Positions 32,377 to 40,109 are shown, counted from the stretch's first letter. The stretch: 64,000 nucleotides of DNA from UBA3102 sp964413055 (GCA_964413055.1 CAYPRB010000001.1:124001-188000); one strand, 5' to 3'. Program-made: numbers and translations. Notes: generated from the letters alone by a model not told the origin.

Positions 32377-33406
32377 AATTCTGATTGTAGATGATTCAGA
32401 GGTGATACGGCGCTTGATCAGCAGGGTGCTGGGCCGGTATCCGGGTATCCGGGTAGTGGGAACTGCCGGTAACGGCAGGGAGGCGCTGAGAAAAATTCAG
32501 CTTTTAAAACCCGATGTGGTCACCATGGACGTGGAAATGCCGGTCATGGACGGCCTGACCGCCTTACGCCGGATCATGCGGCAAAACCCGTTGCCGGTGA
32601 TCATGTTCAGTACGCTCACCGCGACCGGTGCCAGGGCGACTATTGAGGCCCTGGCATGGGGCGCGTTCGACTTTGTGAAAAAACCTGAGGAACCCGCGGC
32701 CCTGGAAGTGATGGTAAAAGAGTTGGCCGGCCAGATAATGTCGGCGGCGGCCGTACCGGCGGCAAAGACGGCCAGGTTGCCTTTGGTGCCGCGTGCGCCG
32801 GTGCCTGCAGCATCTTGCGTAACCCGCGGGAAAACACGCCTGGTGGTGGTGGGGGCATCCACCGGGGGACCGGCCGCCCTGCACACCGTAATTACCGGAC
32901 TGCCGCCGGATTTTCCCGCCGCCGTGGTGGTGGTACAGCACATACCGGAAGGATTTTCAGAACCCCTGGCGGAACACCTGGCCAGATGTTCCCGCCTGCC
33001 GGTACGCCATGCCGCTTCCGGTGACAAGGTGCTTCCGGGGCAGGTGCTGGTGGCGCCGGCAGGTTTCGATTTGTCTTTCCGGGGGCGGGCCGGCAGTGCT
33101 GCAGTGGTTCTGAAACGGGGGCCGGGTCCGGCAGCGCCGGGTGAGTTCCATCCTTCGGTAGACGGTGTGATGTTTTCGGCAGCACAAGTTTTCGGTGCCG
33201 GCGCCATGGGGGTGCTGATGACCGGTATGGGGCGCGACGGCGCCCGGGGGATGGCTGAAATAAGAAAGCGCAACGGCCGGACCATTGCCGAGGCGGAAAG
33301 CACCTGCATTGTTTTCGGGATGCCCAAGGCGGCCATCGATGCCGGCGCCGCGGGGGCTGTCGTGCCCCTGCCAAAAATCGCATCAGAAATTGTGGCCCTG
33401 CTCTAA
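32363..33406 (+). CDS. cheB: Chemotaxis protein-glutamate methylesterase CheB
   Basis: CheB removes methyl groups from chemoreceptors. A receiver domain (IVDDSEVIRRLISRVL, phospho-Asp in VVTMDVEMPVMDGLTAL) is joined by a linker to the methylesterase domain. The catalytic triad is visible: Ser in VGASTGGPAAL, His in VVQHIPEGF and Asp in GMGRDGARGM. Length is 347 aa. A sigma-28 promoter for flgM begins in its stop codon. cheR, cheY and cheC/D are not in the window. Confidence 0.95.
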   Translation: MPPVKILIVDDSEVIRRLISRVLGRYPGIRVVGTAGNGREALRKIQLLKPDVVTMDVEMPVMDGLTALRRIMRQNPLPVIMFSTLTATGARATIEALAWGAFDFVKKPEEPAALEVMVKELAGQIMSAAAVPAAKTARLPLVPRAPVPAASCVTRGKTRLVVVGASTGGPAALHTVITGLPPDFPAAVVVVQHIPEGFSEPLAEHLARCSRLPVRHAASGDKVLPGQVLVAPAGFDLSFRGRAGSAAVVLKRGPGPAAPGEFHPSVDGVMFSAAQVFGAGAMGVLMTGMGRDGARGMAEIRKRNGRTIAEAESTCIVFGMPKAAIDAGAAGAVVPLPKIASEIVALL

Positions 33407-33430
33407 AGTTTTTTTTTTATGTACCGATAT
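33404..33430 (+). promoter_or_regulatory. Sigma-28 (SigD/FliA) promoter of flgM-flgN-flgK-flgL
   Basis: TAAAGTTT (33404-33411, overlapping the cheB stop) and ACCGATAT (33423-33430) are spaced as TAAA-N15, with one mismatch to GCCGATAT. It places the anti-sigma factor, its chaperone neighbour and the hook-filament junction genes under late flagellar control. Confidence 0.8.
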
Positions 33431-33467
33431 ACTTTAGAAGAAGAGTGACCAAAGCGACAAAGAGAAA

Positions 33468-33507
33468 GTGACACGGGAGTGACACGGGGACGGTTCTTTT
33501 GTCACGC
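33468..33507 (+). repeat. REP-like palindrome, unit 1 (forward, preceded by a partial unit)
   Basis: A partial unit (GTGACACGGGA) runs into a full unit with arms GTGACA / TGTCAC and the core CGGGGACGGTTCTTT (33479-33507). It lies in the 5' leader between the sigma-28 promoter and flgM. Confidence 0.85.
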
Positions 33508-33532
33508 TTTTGTCCGAAAGAAGGTGGTTCCG

Positions 33533-33826
33533 GTGAAGATTAACGGAATAAGTGGTATTGATCCTGTTCGGGCTTATAATCAGGCTAAGAAGAACAAAGA
33601 AGAAATAATCAAGGATGATGTTGCGCCGCAATCGGACAGCCTGGAAATTTCCCGTGAAGCAAAGGAAATGCAGTTCTTTAAAGATGCCCTGGCCAGGATG
33701 CCCGGGGTGCGGGAAGATATGGTGCAATCATTGAAGCAAAAAATTGAGACCGGTAGTTATCAGCCGGATGTCGCAAAGATTGCGGATGGTATGCTGGAAG
33801 AAATACTGCTGGATCAAGAAGTTTAA
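33533..33826 (+). CDS. flgM: Anti-sigma-28 factor FlgM
   Basis: FlgM holds sigma-28 inactive until it is exported through the finished hook. The 97-aa protein starts KINGISGIDPVRAYNQ, as is usual for Firmicute FlgM, and its C-terminal half contains the sigma-binding helices (FKDALARMPGVREDMVQSL, KIADGMLEEILLDQ). The GTG at 33533 follows AGAAGGTGG. A sigma-28 promoter about 100 bp upstream gives the usual autoregulatory loop. A REP-like palindrome lies in its leader. Confidence 0.92.
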   Translation: MKINGISGIDPVRAYNQAKKNKEEIIKDDVAPQSDSLEISREAKEMQFFKDALARMPGVREDMVQSLKQKIETGSYQPDVAKIADGMLEEILLDQEV

Positions 33827-33861
33827 ATGGTATTTGATTTTAATAAAAGCGAGGATTTTTT

Positions 33862-34362
33862 ATGACCGCTACAGACCGTTTGTTCCAACAGCTGCAACGG
33901 CACCTGAGAGAGCAGGAAGAAGTTATTGACCGGCTTGTCGCTGCGGGAGAAGACCAACTGCAAGCATTACGGGATAATAATCTGGACCGGTTGTATGAAA
34001 TTACCGGGCAGCAGGAAGCCCTGTCGGTACAGATAAGAAAAAATGAAGAAGGCCGTCTTGCAGTCCAGGGGATGCTGGAAAACGGGTTGCAGCTGCCGCC
34101 GGGGACGACTTTCAAAGAATTAATCGCGCACGCTCCAGTAGTAATGAAAACGCCTCTGGAGCAGTTATACGGGTCGTTGCGCCGGAAGATGGCCGATCTT
34201 AAGGAAGTTAACTACCTGTGTGCGGTATTAATAAAAAAGGCCTTGTTGGTCAATAACCGGATCGTTCAAATATTGAACGCCGGTGGAGCAGACAATTACG
34301 GGCAAAAAGGAGAACTTAAAAAACAGTTGCCGCACAGGCCGGTTTTAAATGAGAGTGTTTAA
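33862..34362 (+). CDS. flgN: FlgN-type chaperone
   Basis: The 166-aa, fully helical, charged protein occupies the FlgN position between flgM and flgK. FlgN keeps the junction proteins FlgK and FlgL soluble for export. The heptad-like pattern (LFQQLQRHLREQEEVIDRLVAAGEDQLQALR) fits the FlgN/YvyG family, which is poorly conserved, so assignment relies on pattern plus place. The start ATG follows GCGAGGA. Confidence 0.85.
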   Translation: MTATDRLFQQLQRHLREQEEVIDRLVAAGEDQLQALRDNNLDRLYEITGQQEALSVQIRKNEEGRLAVQGMLENGLQLPPGTTFKELIAHAPVVMKTPLEQLYGSLRRKMADLKEVNYLCAVLIKKALLVNNRIVQILNAGGADNYGQKGELKKQLPHRPVLNESV

Positions 34363-34410
34363 ACCCGCTTGTTTTTTGGTTAATTTCCGTGGTAAGGGAT
34401 GTGAAGAAGA

Positions 34411-35790
34411 GTGTCCTCATTTTTTATGGCTTTAGAAATTGGCCGCAGGGGATTGGTGGCCGGTTTGACGGGAATGGATGTGAGCGGTCACAACGTGGCC
34501 AATGCCAATACGCCGGGTTACACCAGGCAAAGGATAGAGCTGTCTGCCAGTGCGCCCTATACCAAGCCTTCCCTGGGCAAACCCGAAGAACCCCTGCAGT
34601 TGGGCACGGGAGTAACGGTGGAGCAGATTAGCCGGGTGCGGGACCGTTTTCTGGACGGCCAAATCCGGACGGAACTCCATGCTTTGGGTAACTGGGAGAC
34701 GCAGAGAGACGCTTTGAGCGAAATCGAAACCGTGTTCATGGAACCGTCGGAAAACGGCTTGAATAATTTGATTTCGCAATTCTGGAACGACTGGCAGGAA
34801 CTGAGCAGAAACGCGGAAAACTCGCCCATCCGGTCGGTGCTGGTGCAGGATAGTGTAACCCTTGCCAATTTTTTCAACCACACGAACAGCTTGCTTGAAA
34901 CCATCAAGACCGACCAGCAGGAATTGGCCAACATACATATCAATGATATTAATTCCAAGGCCCGGCAGATTGCCGCTTTGAACAAACAAATAGTCAACAT
35001 CCGGGCGGCGGGCGACCAGCCCAACGATCTCATGGATAAGCGGGACCTGCTGCTGGATGAGCTGGCCGGACTGGTAAATTACACCCTGACGGAGAATGAT
35101 GACGGTTCCGTCAATGTTGATCTGGGTACGCAAAACCTGGTTGACGGTTCAGATTATACCGGAATTGGCGATATTGACTGGACGGACCCGGCTCCCTGGA
35201 GTGGCGGGCCTTATGACCAGGTAACCGGCGGGAATTTGAACGGGATCAAGGATGTCCTGGACAAACTGCAAGCATATCAGGACAACTTGGATACCCTGGC
35301 TGCAAACCTGATTGCGGACGTTAACGGGGTTCATGAAGCGGGATACGGGCTGGACGGTTCTACCGGCGTGCAATATTTTACCGGTACGGGGGCGGCCGAT
35401 ATAGCCGTCAACGGTGCTATTGTTGCTGATCCGGGCCAGATTGCGGCGGCAGCAATAGAAGATGCTCCCGGCAACGGGGCCAACGCATTGGCCATTGCCC
35501 ATCTGCAGAACAGCAATGTTGACGCATTGGGCGGTACCAGTTTCGACGGTTATTACAAAAACATGATTGCCCGCCTGGGCGTGGAAACGCAGGAGAGCAT
35601 GCGGATGGTGGATAACCAGCAAGCTTTGGTGGACCAGCTTTCCAACCGCAGGGAATCAATTTCCGGGGTGTCGATGGACGAGGAAATGACCAATATTATG
35701 CAGTACCAGTACGCTTACATGGGTTCCGCCAGGGTGGTATCGGTCCTGGATTCCATGCTGGACACCCTGATTAACCGCATGGCCGTATAA
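34411..35790 (+). CDS. flgK: Flagellar hook-associated protein 1 FlgK
   Basis: FlgK forms the first hook-filament junction zone. The N-terminal rod-type motif ALEIGRRGLVAGLTGMDVSG / HNVANANTPGYTRQR and the C-terminal segment MDEEMTNIMQYQYAYMGSARVV are typical. Length is 459 aa, somewhat shorter than the ~500-aa average; the variable middle carries the difference. The GTG start has only a weak ribosome site (GAAGAG). flgL follows after 17 bp. Confidence 0.95.
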   Translation: MSSFFMALEIGRRGLVAGLTGMDVSGHNVANANTPGYTRQRIELSASAPYTKPSLGKPEEPLQLGTGVTVEQISRVRDRFLDGQIRTELHALGNWETQRDALSEIETVFMEPSENGLNNLISQFWNDWQELSRNAENSPIRSVLVQDSVTLANFFNHTNSLLETIKTDQQELANIHINDINSKARQIAALNKQIVNIRAAGDQPNDLMDKRDLLLDELAGLVNYTLTENDDGSVNVDLGTQNLVDGSDYTGIGDIDWTDPAPWSGGPYDQVTGGNLNGIKDVLDKLQAYQDNLDTLAANLIADVNGVHEAGYGLDGSTGVQYFTGTGAADIAVNGAIVADPGQIAAAAIEDAPGNGANALAIAHLQNSNVDALGGTSFDGYYKNMIARLGVETQESMRMVDNQQALVDQLSNRRESISGVSMDEEMTNIMQYQYAYMGSARVVSVLDSMLDTLINRMAV

Positions 35791-35807
35791 GGAGGTGCCT
35801 CGTTGTT

Positions 35808-36695
35808 ATGCGCGTGACCAATAAGATGATTGCCCAAACGGTTTTAAACAACCTGGGTACGAATCTAAATAGATTGCAAAAGCTGCAGGGGCAGATGTCT
35901 TCCCTGCAAGTGGTGTCGAAAATGTCCGACGACCCGGCTGTGGCCACCAGGGTGGTCAACCTGAATTCGGTTTTGAGCCGGAGCGAACAGTATGAGCGCA
36001 GTTTAAACGACGCCAAGGGCTGGCTGGAGACCACCGAGAGCACTCTAAGCAATGTTACCGATGTGTTGCAGCGGGCCAGGGAGTTGGCGGTGTATGGGGC
36101 CAACGGTACCCTGGACCAGACGGATTTGGAAACCATTGAGGTGGAGGTAGAACAAATTATTGGGAATATGGTGCAGTTGGCCAATACCAGCTATGCCGGC
36201 CGGTATATTTTCGGCGGGACGTTAACTACCGCCGTGCCTTTTGATGCAGACGGAAACTATTCAGGCAACACCGGCAGCGACGGGCAGTTGGACTGGGAGA
36301 TCAGCCAGGGGGTTACCATGACGGTCAATATTGACGGGAATACCGCCTTTATCGATAACGGTGTTTTTTCCGCCTTGAGCGACTTAAAAACCCATTTAGA
36401 AAGCGGGGAAACTGAAACCATTGGAAACACGGATCTGGCCGCTTTGGACGATGCCATTAACGGTATTGTGAACCTGCGCTCATTATTGGGGGCAAAAACC
36501 AAGCGGGTCGAAGTTATTTTAAATTCCACCTGGGACGAAAAGTTAAATTACGAGGGATTGAGGTCCAGCTTGAATGATATCGACCTGGCCAAGGTGGTAA
36601 CCGAATTTAAGATGCAGGAAAATGTCTACAATGCCGCGTTGAACGTGGGTGCCAGGATCATCCTGCCTTCCCTGGTAAACTTCCTAAAAGCGTGA
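35808..36695 (+). CDS. flgL: Flagellar hook-associated protein 3 FlgL
   Basis: FlgL forms the second junction zone and is related to flagellin. The N-terminus RVTNKMIAQTVLNNLGTNLN and the C-terminal helix (LAKVVTEFKMQENVYNAALN) are typical. Length is 295 aa. The ATG follows AAGGAGG. The last codon and stop (GCG TGA) lie inside a REP-like palindrome: the sequence reads GCGTGACACGG, so the repeat provides the terminal Ala and the stop. Confidence 0.95.
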   Translation: MRVTNKMIAQTVLNNLGTNLNRLQKLQGQMSSLQVVSKMSDDPAVATRVVNLNSVLSRSEQYERSLNDAKGWLETTESTLSNVTDVLQRARELAVYGANGTLDQTDLETIEVEVEQIIGNMVQLANTSYAGRYIFGGTLTTAVPFDADGNYSGNTGSDGQLDWEISQGVTMTVNIDGNTAFIDNGVFSALSDLKTHLESGETETIGNTDLAALDDAINGIVNLRSLLGAKTKRVEVILNSTWDEKLNYEGLRSSLNDIDLAKVVTEFKMQENVYNAALNVGARIILPSLVNFLKA

Positions 36696-36732
36696 CACGG
36701 GGCGTGACACGGGGACGGTTCTTTGTCACGCT
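36690..36732 (+). repeat. REP-like palindrome, unit 2 at the flgL stop
   Basis: A partial unit (GCGTGACACGGG) is followed by a full unit (36704-36730) with GTGACA arm, CGGGGACGG core and TTTGTCACGC end. The partial unit contains the flgL stop codon. A T-run after the right arm could turn it into a terminator. Confidence 0.85.
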
Positions 36733-36781
36733 TTTTTTCTCGCCGTCAAAGGAGAGTTCTTTAAATACGAGGTGAGTATAA

Positions 36782-37138
36782 ATGAAAATCGGCGCCGGGG
36801 GACCGCAGGCGCAGGCCGCCCAGGAGGTTTCGCAGGTGCTGGATAACGCCAGGTTAAGACCCCCTGCGGGAGAAGTCTTGCTCCAGGGCGAGGACCTGGC
36901 CCTGCGCAGGATGAGGTACGAGCTAAATAAAGCGGTGGAGCAAATGCGGCGGATGGCGGAAATGTTCAACCAGCCGTATGATTTTATGGTGCGGCGGGAC
37001 AAAAAACCCAGGATTAAGCTCCGGGACAGGCGTACCGGGGCTGAGCGGGAACTCACCCTGGAAGAAGCCGAAGCCTGGCTGGAGGAAATGAGAGAAGAAA
37101 GCAAAGGCCGCCAGGGCAGACTCAACGGATATGCCTAG
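36782..37138 (+). CDS. 118-aa protein of the late flagellar cluster, unknown function
   Basis: I do not recognise this protein with certainty. It begins with an Ala/Gln-rich stretch, then a helix (LRRMRYELNKAVEQMRRMAEMF). A short beta-hairpin follows (YDFMVRRDKKPRIKLRDRR), and then acidic helices. The hairpin region is loosely similar to FlaG (helix, then a strand with a conserved charged turn), so a distant FlaG-like protein is possible. GAGGTGAG precedes the ATG. Its TAG stop abuts a REP-like palindrome. Confidence 0.75.
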   Translation: MKIGAGGPQAQAAQEVSQVLDNARLRPPAGEVLLQGEDLALRRMRYELNKAVEQMRRMAEMFNQPYDFMVRRDKKPRIKLRDRRTGAERELTLEEAEAWLEEMREESKGRQGRLNGYA

Positions 37139-37168
37139 CGTGACACGGGGACGATTCTTTTGTCACGC
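37138..37168 (+). repeat. REP-like palindrome, unit 3
   Basis: Full unit with arms GCGTGACA / TGTCACGC and core CGGGGACGATTCTTT (one change from the common core). It begins at the last base of the TAG stop of the 118-aa gene and lies 37 bp from the 3' end of the transposase remnant. Confidence 0.88.
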
Positions 37169-37204
37169 TTTCTTCTTTTGCTCAGGATTTATTTCGCGAT
37201 TAAT

Positions 37205-37465
37205 TCATAATTTAACTCTTGCCACAACTCCACGGTCTACCTTTAGAACATCTGCTATTGCCCTTATGGATAGATTTGAACGCCTGCGCAATTCAAGAAT
37301 GGCTTTTTTTCTTAACTGTTTATGAAGCTTAATACCTGCCAGGCCTTCCCGGATGCCGTTATCCAGTGCAAATTTTTGAAGGAAAATTACTGTCTGTGCT
37401 TCGTCCGTTATTTTATCCACTTCGCTGTCACAATCCAAAAAAGTTTCCTCCCCAAGTGTTTCCAT
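37205..37465 (-). pseudogene. C-terminal remnant of a REP-associated (RAYT/IS200-like) transposase
   Basis: The 86 residues resemble, from memory of the family, the C-terminal tail of Firmicute REP-associated Y1 transposases. There is an acidic linker (FLDCDSEVDKITDEAQ), then basic helices and an HTH-like end (NLSIRAIADVLKVDRGVVARV). The catalytic HUH and Tyr region that should precede this part is missing, and no matching frame is found in the following 100 bp. REP-like palindromes flank it on both sides: one forward unit to the left and two inverted ones to the right. It is best read as a decayed mobile gene that once moved these palindromes. Confidence 0.65.
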
Positions 37466-37545
37466 AAGTTACTTTTTACCCTTTGATGTCTGGGCATAGC
37501 CCCTTTTTACTAAAAAAATAATAATTGTGCTTTTATGTACCGAAA

Positions 37546-37588
37546 GCGTGTCAGAAAAACCGTCCCCGTGTCACGCCCGTGTCACGCG
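37546..37588 (-). repeat. REP-like palindrome, unit 4 (inverted, with extra half unit)
   Basis: Reads GTGTCAGAAAAACCGTCCCC then GTGTCACGCC and a second GTGTCACGC. It is in the opposite direction to units 1-3 and faces them across the transposase remnant. Confidence 0.85.
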
Positions 37589-37653
37589 TATTGACTTGAC
37601 GATGTCAATATGGTATTTTGCTTAAAAGTCATTGTCAAAAACAAAACGTAAAA

Positions 37654-37684
37654 ACGTGACAGAAGAACCGTCCCCGTGTCACAG
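37654..37684 (-). repeat. REP-like palindrome, unit 5 (inverted)
   Basis: Arms GTGACA / TGTCAC around GAAGAACCGTCCCCG (37656-37682), upstream of gdhA. Confidence 0.88.
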
Positions 37685-37754
37685 GGCGAAGAATGGGAGC
37701 GTTTTCAGGCAGTAAATTTTAACAACAATAAAAAAAGGGGGTTGTGCTAAAGAA

Positions 37755-39098
37755 ATGACGTCAAAAGAAGTTATCAATAAAGTTATGGAAGAAGTGAAAA
37801 AAAGGGACCCTAATGAACCGGAATTCCACCAGGCAGTTTTTGAAGTGTTCGAAACTTTAAAACCCGTCATCGAAAAACATCCTGAATTTGTAGAAGCGAA
37901 AATTCTAAACAGAATGGTAGAGCCGGAACGTCAAGTTATTTTCCGGGTGCCCTGGGTGGACGACCAGGGCCGGGTACATGTCAATCGTGGTTACAGGGTT
38001 CATTTTAACAGTGCGATTGGGCCTTATAAAGGCGGTTTGCGCTTTCATCCTTCCGTTAACCTGGGCATCATTAAATTTCTCGGCTTTGAACAAACATTTA
38101 AAAACTCTCTGACCGGCCTGCCCATCGGAGGGGGCAAGGGCGGCAGTGATTTTGATCCCAAAGGTAAATCAGAACAAGAAATCATGCGCTTTTGCCAGAG
38201 TTTCATGACGGAGCTTTACCGTTATGTCGGGGCAGACGTGGACGTCCCCGCCGGCGACATAGGAGTTGGCGGCCGGGAAGTTGGGTATATGTACGGCCAA
38301 TATAAAAAAATTACCACCCTGTACGAGGGAGTTTTTACAGGCAAGGGCTTGACTTACGGCGGCAGCCTGGGCAGAACCCAGGCGACCGGTTACGGGTTGC
38401 TGTATTTTCTTAATGAAATGCTGAAAGAAAATGGACAAAATCTTGACGGCAAAACGGTGCTTGTTTCAGGTTCCGGAAATGTTGCTGTCTACGCGGCGGA
38501 AAAGGCCCGGCAACTTGGCGCCAAGGTGGTGGCCATGAGCGATTCCAACGGGTATGTATTCGATCCGGAAGGGATAAAACTGGATACCGTCAAGCAGATA
38601 AAAGAGGTGGAAAGAAAAAGGATTAAGACTTATGTGGAACACCACCCGGCGGCCCAGTACCATGAAGGATCAAAAGGGATCTGGTCGCTTAAGTGTGATA
38701 TTGCCCTGCCCTGCGCCACCCAAAACGAAATTGATGGGGAAGCTGCCGGGAAACTGGTCGGCAACGGGGTTCTAGCGGTGGCGGAAGGTGCCAATATGCC
38801 TTCAACTCCGGAAGCAATAAAAGTATTTCAGGATAACAAAATCCTGTTTGGACCGGCAAAGGCTGCTAATGCCGGTGGAGTTGCCACTTCAGCCCTGGAA
38901 ATGTCCCAGAACAGCATGCGTTGTTCCTGGACGTTTGAGGAAGTGGATGCCAAGCTGAAAAATATCATGGTTTCCATTTACCGCCGGGTCAGCGGGGCAG
39001 CCGGGGAATACGGCTGTGCAGGGGACCTGGCGGCGGGAGCAAATATTGCGGGATTCCTCAAGGTTGCTGACGCCATGATGGCCCAGGGAGTAGTATAA
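37755..39098 (+). CDS. gdhA: Glutamate dehydrogenase
   Basis: The enzyme interconverts 2-oxoglutarate plus ammonia and glutamate. The 447-aa length and the motifs GGLRFHPSVN, FKNSLTGLPIGGGKGG (catalytic Lys) and DVPAGDIGVGGREVGYM place it in the hexameric GDH group, usually NADP-dependent. Rossmann motif VSGSGNVAVYAAEKA is intact. A GGGGG run lies upstream of the ATG. It is a metabolic gene enclosed by REP-like units inside a flagellar cluster, so it seems to have come in later or to be a rearrangement product. Confidence 0.95.
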   Translation: MTSKEVINKVMEEVKKRDPNEPEFHQAVFEVFETLKPVIEKHPEFVEAKILNRMVEPERQVIFRVPWVDDQGRVHVNRGYRVHFNSAIGPYKGGLRFHPSVNLGIIKFLGFEQTFKNSLTGLPIGGGKGGSDFDPKGKSEQEIMRFCQSFMTELYRYVGADVDVPAGDIGVGGREVGYMYGQYKKITTLYEGVFTGKGLTYGGSLGRTQATGYGLLYFLNEMLKENGQNLDGKTVLVSGSGNVAVYAAEKARQLGAKVVAMSDSNGYVFDPEGIKLDTVKQIKEVERKRIKTYVEHHPAAQYHEGSKGIWSLKCDIALPCATQNEIDGEAAGKLVGNGVLAVAEGANMPSTPEAIKVFQDNKILFGPAKAANAGGVATSALEMSQNSMRCSWTFEEVDAKLKNIMVSIYRRVSGAAGEYGCAGDLAAGANIAGFLKVADAMMAQGVV

Positions 39099-39121
39099 TT
39101 TGAACAGAGTATAGAATACGG

Positions 39122-39217
39122 GCGTGACACGGGGACGGTTTTCGCGTGCGTGACACGGGGACGTGACACGGGGACGGTTTTCGCGGACGTGACACGGGGA
39201 CGGTTCTTTTGTCACGC
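39122..39217 (+). repeat. REP-like tandem array after gdhA
   Basis: Four unit copies follow each other: a truncated unit ending GGTTTTCGC, a short GTGACACGGGGAC, a second truncated unit ending GGTTTTCGC, and a complete unit (39189-39215) with the TGTCAC arm. The nesting suggests stepwise insertion or slippage. The last arm forms the stop codon of the leftward toxin gene. Confidence 0.88.
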
Positions 39218-39526
39218 CAGCCACCCGTAATCCTGCCTGCAATCTGCAATATAATCAACATATACCGTCTGGTCCTTGATTTGATATAGAACCAGATAAT
39301 ATTTTTTAACAAACATTTTATGATACTTATTTAACGGTATAAATTCTGCAGTAAGAAACGGAAAGCGTTCAGGCATTATAGCAAGAGAGCGAATAGCATC
39401 CATAAGATCGTTTTTTCCCCTACGGGCGGCAGTAGGACTTTTCTGTGCCAGAAACTTTACGTGACCGGTCAACATTTGGCGGGCCCGGTCGGAAATAATC
39501 ACCTTATACTGAACCTTCTTTTCCAT
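39212..39526 (-). CDS. RelE/ParE-family toxin
   Basis: The 104-aa protein has the RelE/ParE pattern: strand-helix start (YKVIISDRARQMLTGHVKFL), a central basic part, and the end (YYLVLYQIKDQTVYVDYIADCRQDY). RelE-type members cut mRNA on the ribosome, ParE-type members poison gyrase; which applies is not decidable. It overlaps the antitoxin gene by 23 bp. Its final Ala and stop (GCG TGA) are provided by the adjacent REP-like unit. Confidence 0.85.
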   Translation of the reverse strand: MEKKVQYKVIISDRARQMLTGHVKFLAQKSPTAARRGKNDLMDAIRSLAIMPERFPFLTAEFIPLNKYHKMFVKKYYLVLYQIKDQTVYVDYIADCRQDYGWLA

Positions 39527-39794
39527 GTTCCACCTCGTCTATAATGCTTTCGAGATAGTTGTCCAGTTCATCAGGTGCAACTCCGGTACGGCCGGCCAGG
39601 CGGTCTTCCTCAACAGCCAGCAGTTGTTCCCTTAACTTCAACATTTTCTCTCGGCGGGTGAAAGTTTCTATATCCATAACCACGAGATCACCTGCGCCGT
39701 TCTTGGTGAGAAAAACAGGCTTTCCGGTGGATTTGCACAGAGCCGAAATTTCATTATAGTTTTGCCTGATACTTGCGGATGGTTTAATCTGCAT
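39504..39794 (-). CDS. Phd/YefM-family antitoxin
   Basis: The 96-aa protein starts with a Phd/YefM DNA-binding fold (KPSASIRQNYNEISALCKSTGKP, then VFLTKNGAGDLVVMDIETF) and ends in an acidic tail that would wrap the toxin. The ATG follows AAGGAG. As first gene of the pair it would neutralise the toxin and repress its own promoter at 39828-39856. Confidence 0.88.
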   Translation of the reverse strand: MQIKPSASIRQNYNEISALCKSTGKPVFLTKNGAGDLVVMDIETFTRREKMLKLREQLLAVEEDRLAGRTGVAPDELDNYLESIIDEVEHGKEGSV

Positions 39795-39827
39795 GGTGTC
39801 AACTCCTTATAGTAACATTCTAACCAT

Positions 39828-39856
39828 ATTATAATCCTTTCATGCTATGAAATCAA
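39828..39856 (-). promoter_or_regulatory. Sigma-A promoter of the toxin-antitoxin pair
   Basis: On the minus strand: TTGATT (39856-39851), 17-bp spacer, TATAAT (39833-39828), 33 bp upstream of the antitoxin ATG. Confidence 0.7.
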
Positions 39857-40033
39857 TTGACTACTATATATATTATCTTGCAACCCGGCGTCACCCCCTT
39901 GTCAAGCGCTGACCCGGCAACCGGGGCGAAAAAGAACCGTCCCCTAATTACGCTTATTTACCATCTAGCACGTGGAACCGGTTACTGAAATAATAGGTAT
40001 GTTGCAATATAGTTCACGTTACCAAGTAAAAAA

Positions 40034-40074
40034 ACGTGACAGAAGAACCGTCTCCGTGTCACCCCGTGTCACGT
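40034..40074 (-). repeat. REP-like palindrome, unit 10 (inverted)
   Basis: GTGACA ... TGTCAC arms around GAAGAACCGTCTCCG, followed by an extra CCCGTGTCACG. The core carries one C-to-T change. Confidence 0.85.
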
Positions 40075-40109
40075 CCTGTGTGTATACTGTGTTTATGAGT
40101 ACAGGGGCG

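Larger units (their letters stand above)
39795..40109. other. Intergenic region with repeats
   Basis: Apart from the toxin-antitoxin promoter, this 315-bp stretch holds a partial repeat (AAGAACCGTCCCCTAATTAC, 39931-39950) and a full REP-like unit (40036-40062). No coding frame is convincing. Confidence 0.6.

Noticed and set aside
32497..33336. 279-codon minus-strand frame opposite cheB
   Set aside because: Ala/Pro/Thr/Arg-rich shadow of a GC-rich gene; cheB motifs are intact on the plus strand.
39122..39217. Repeat cluster as a CRISPR array
   Set aside because: Units touch or overlap, there are no unique spacers of even length, copies occur singly and in both directions, and no cas genes are near.
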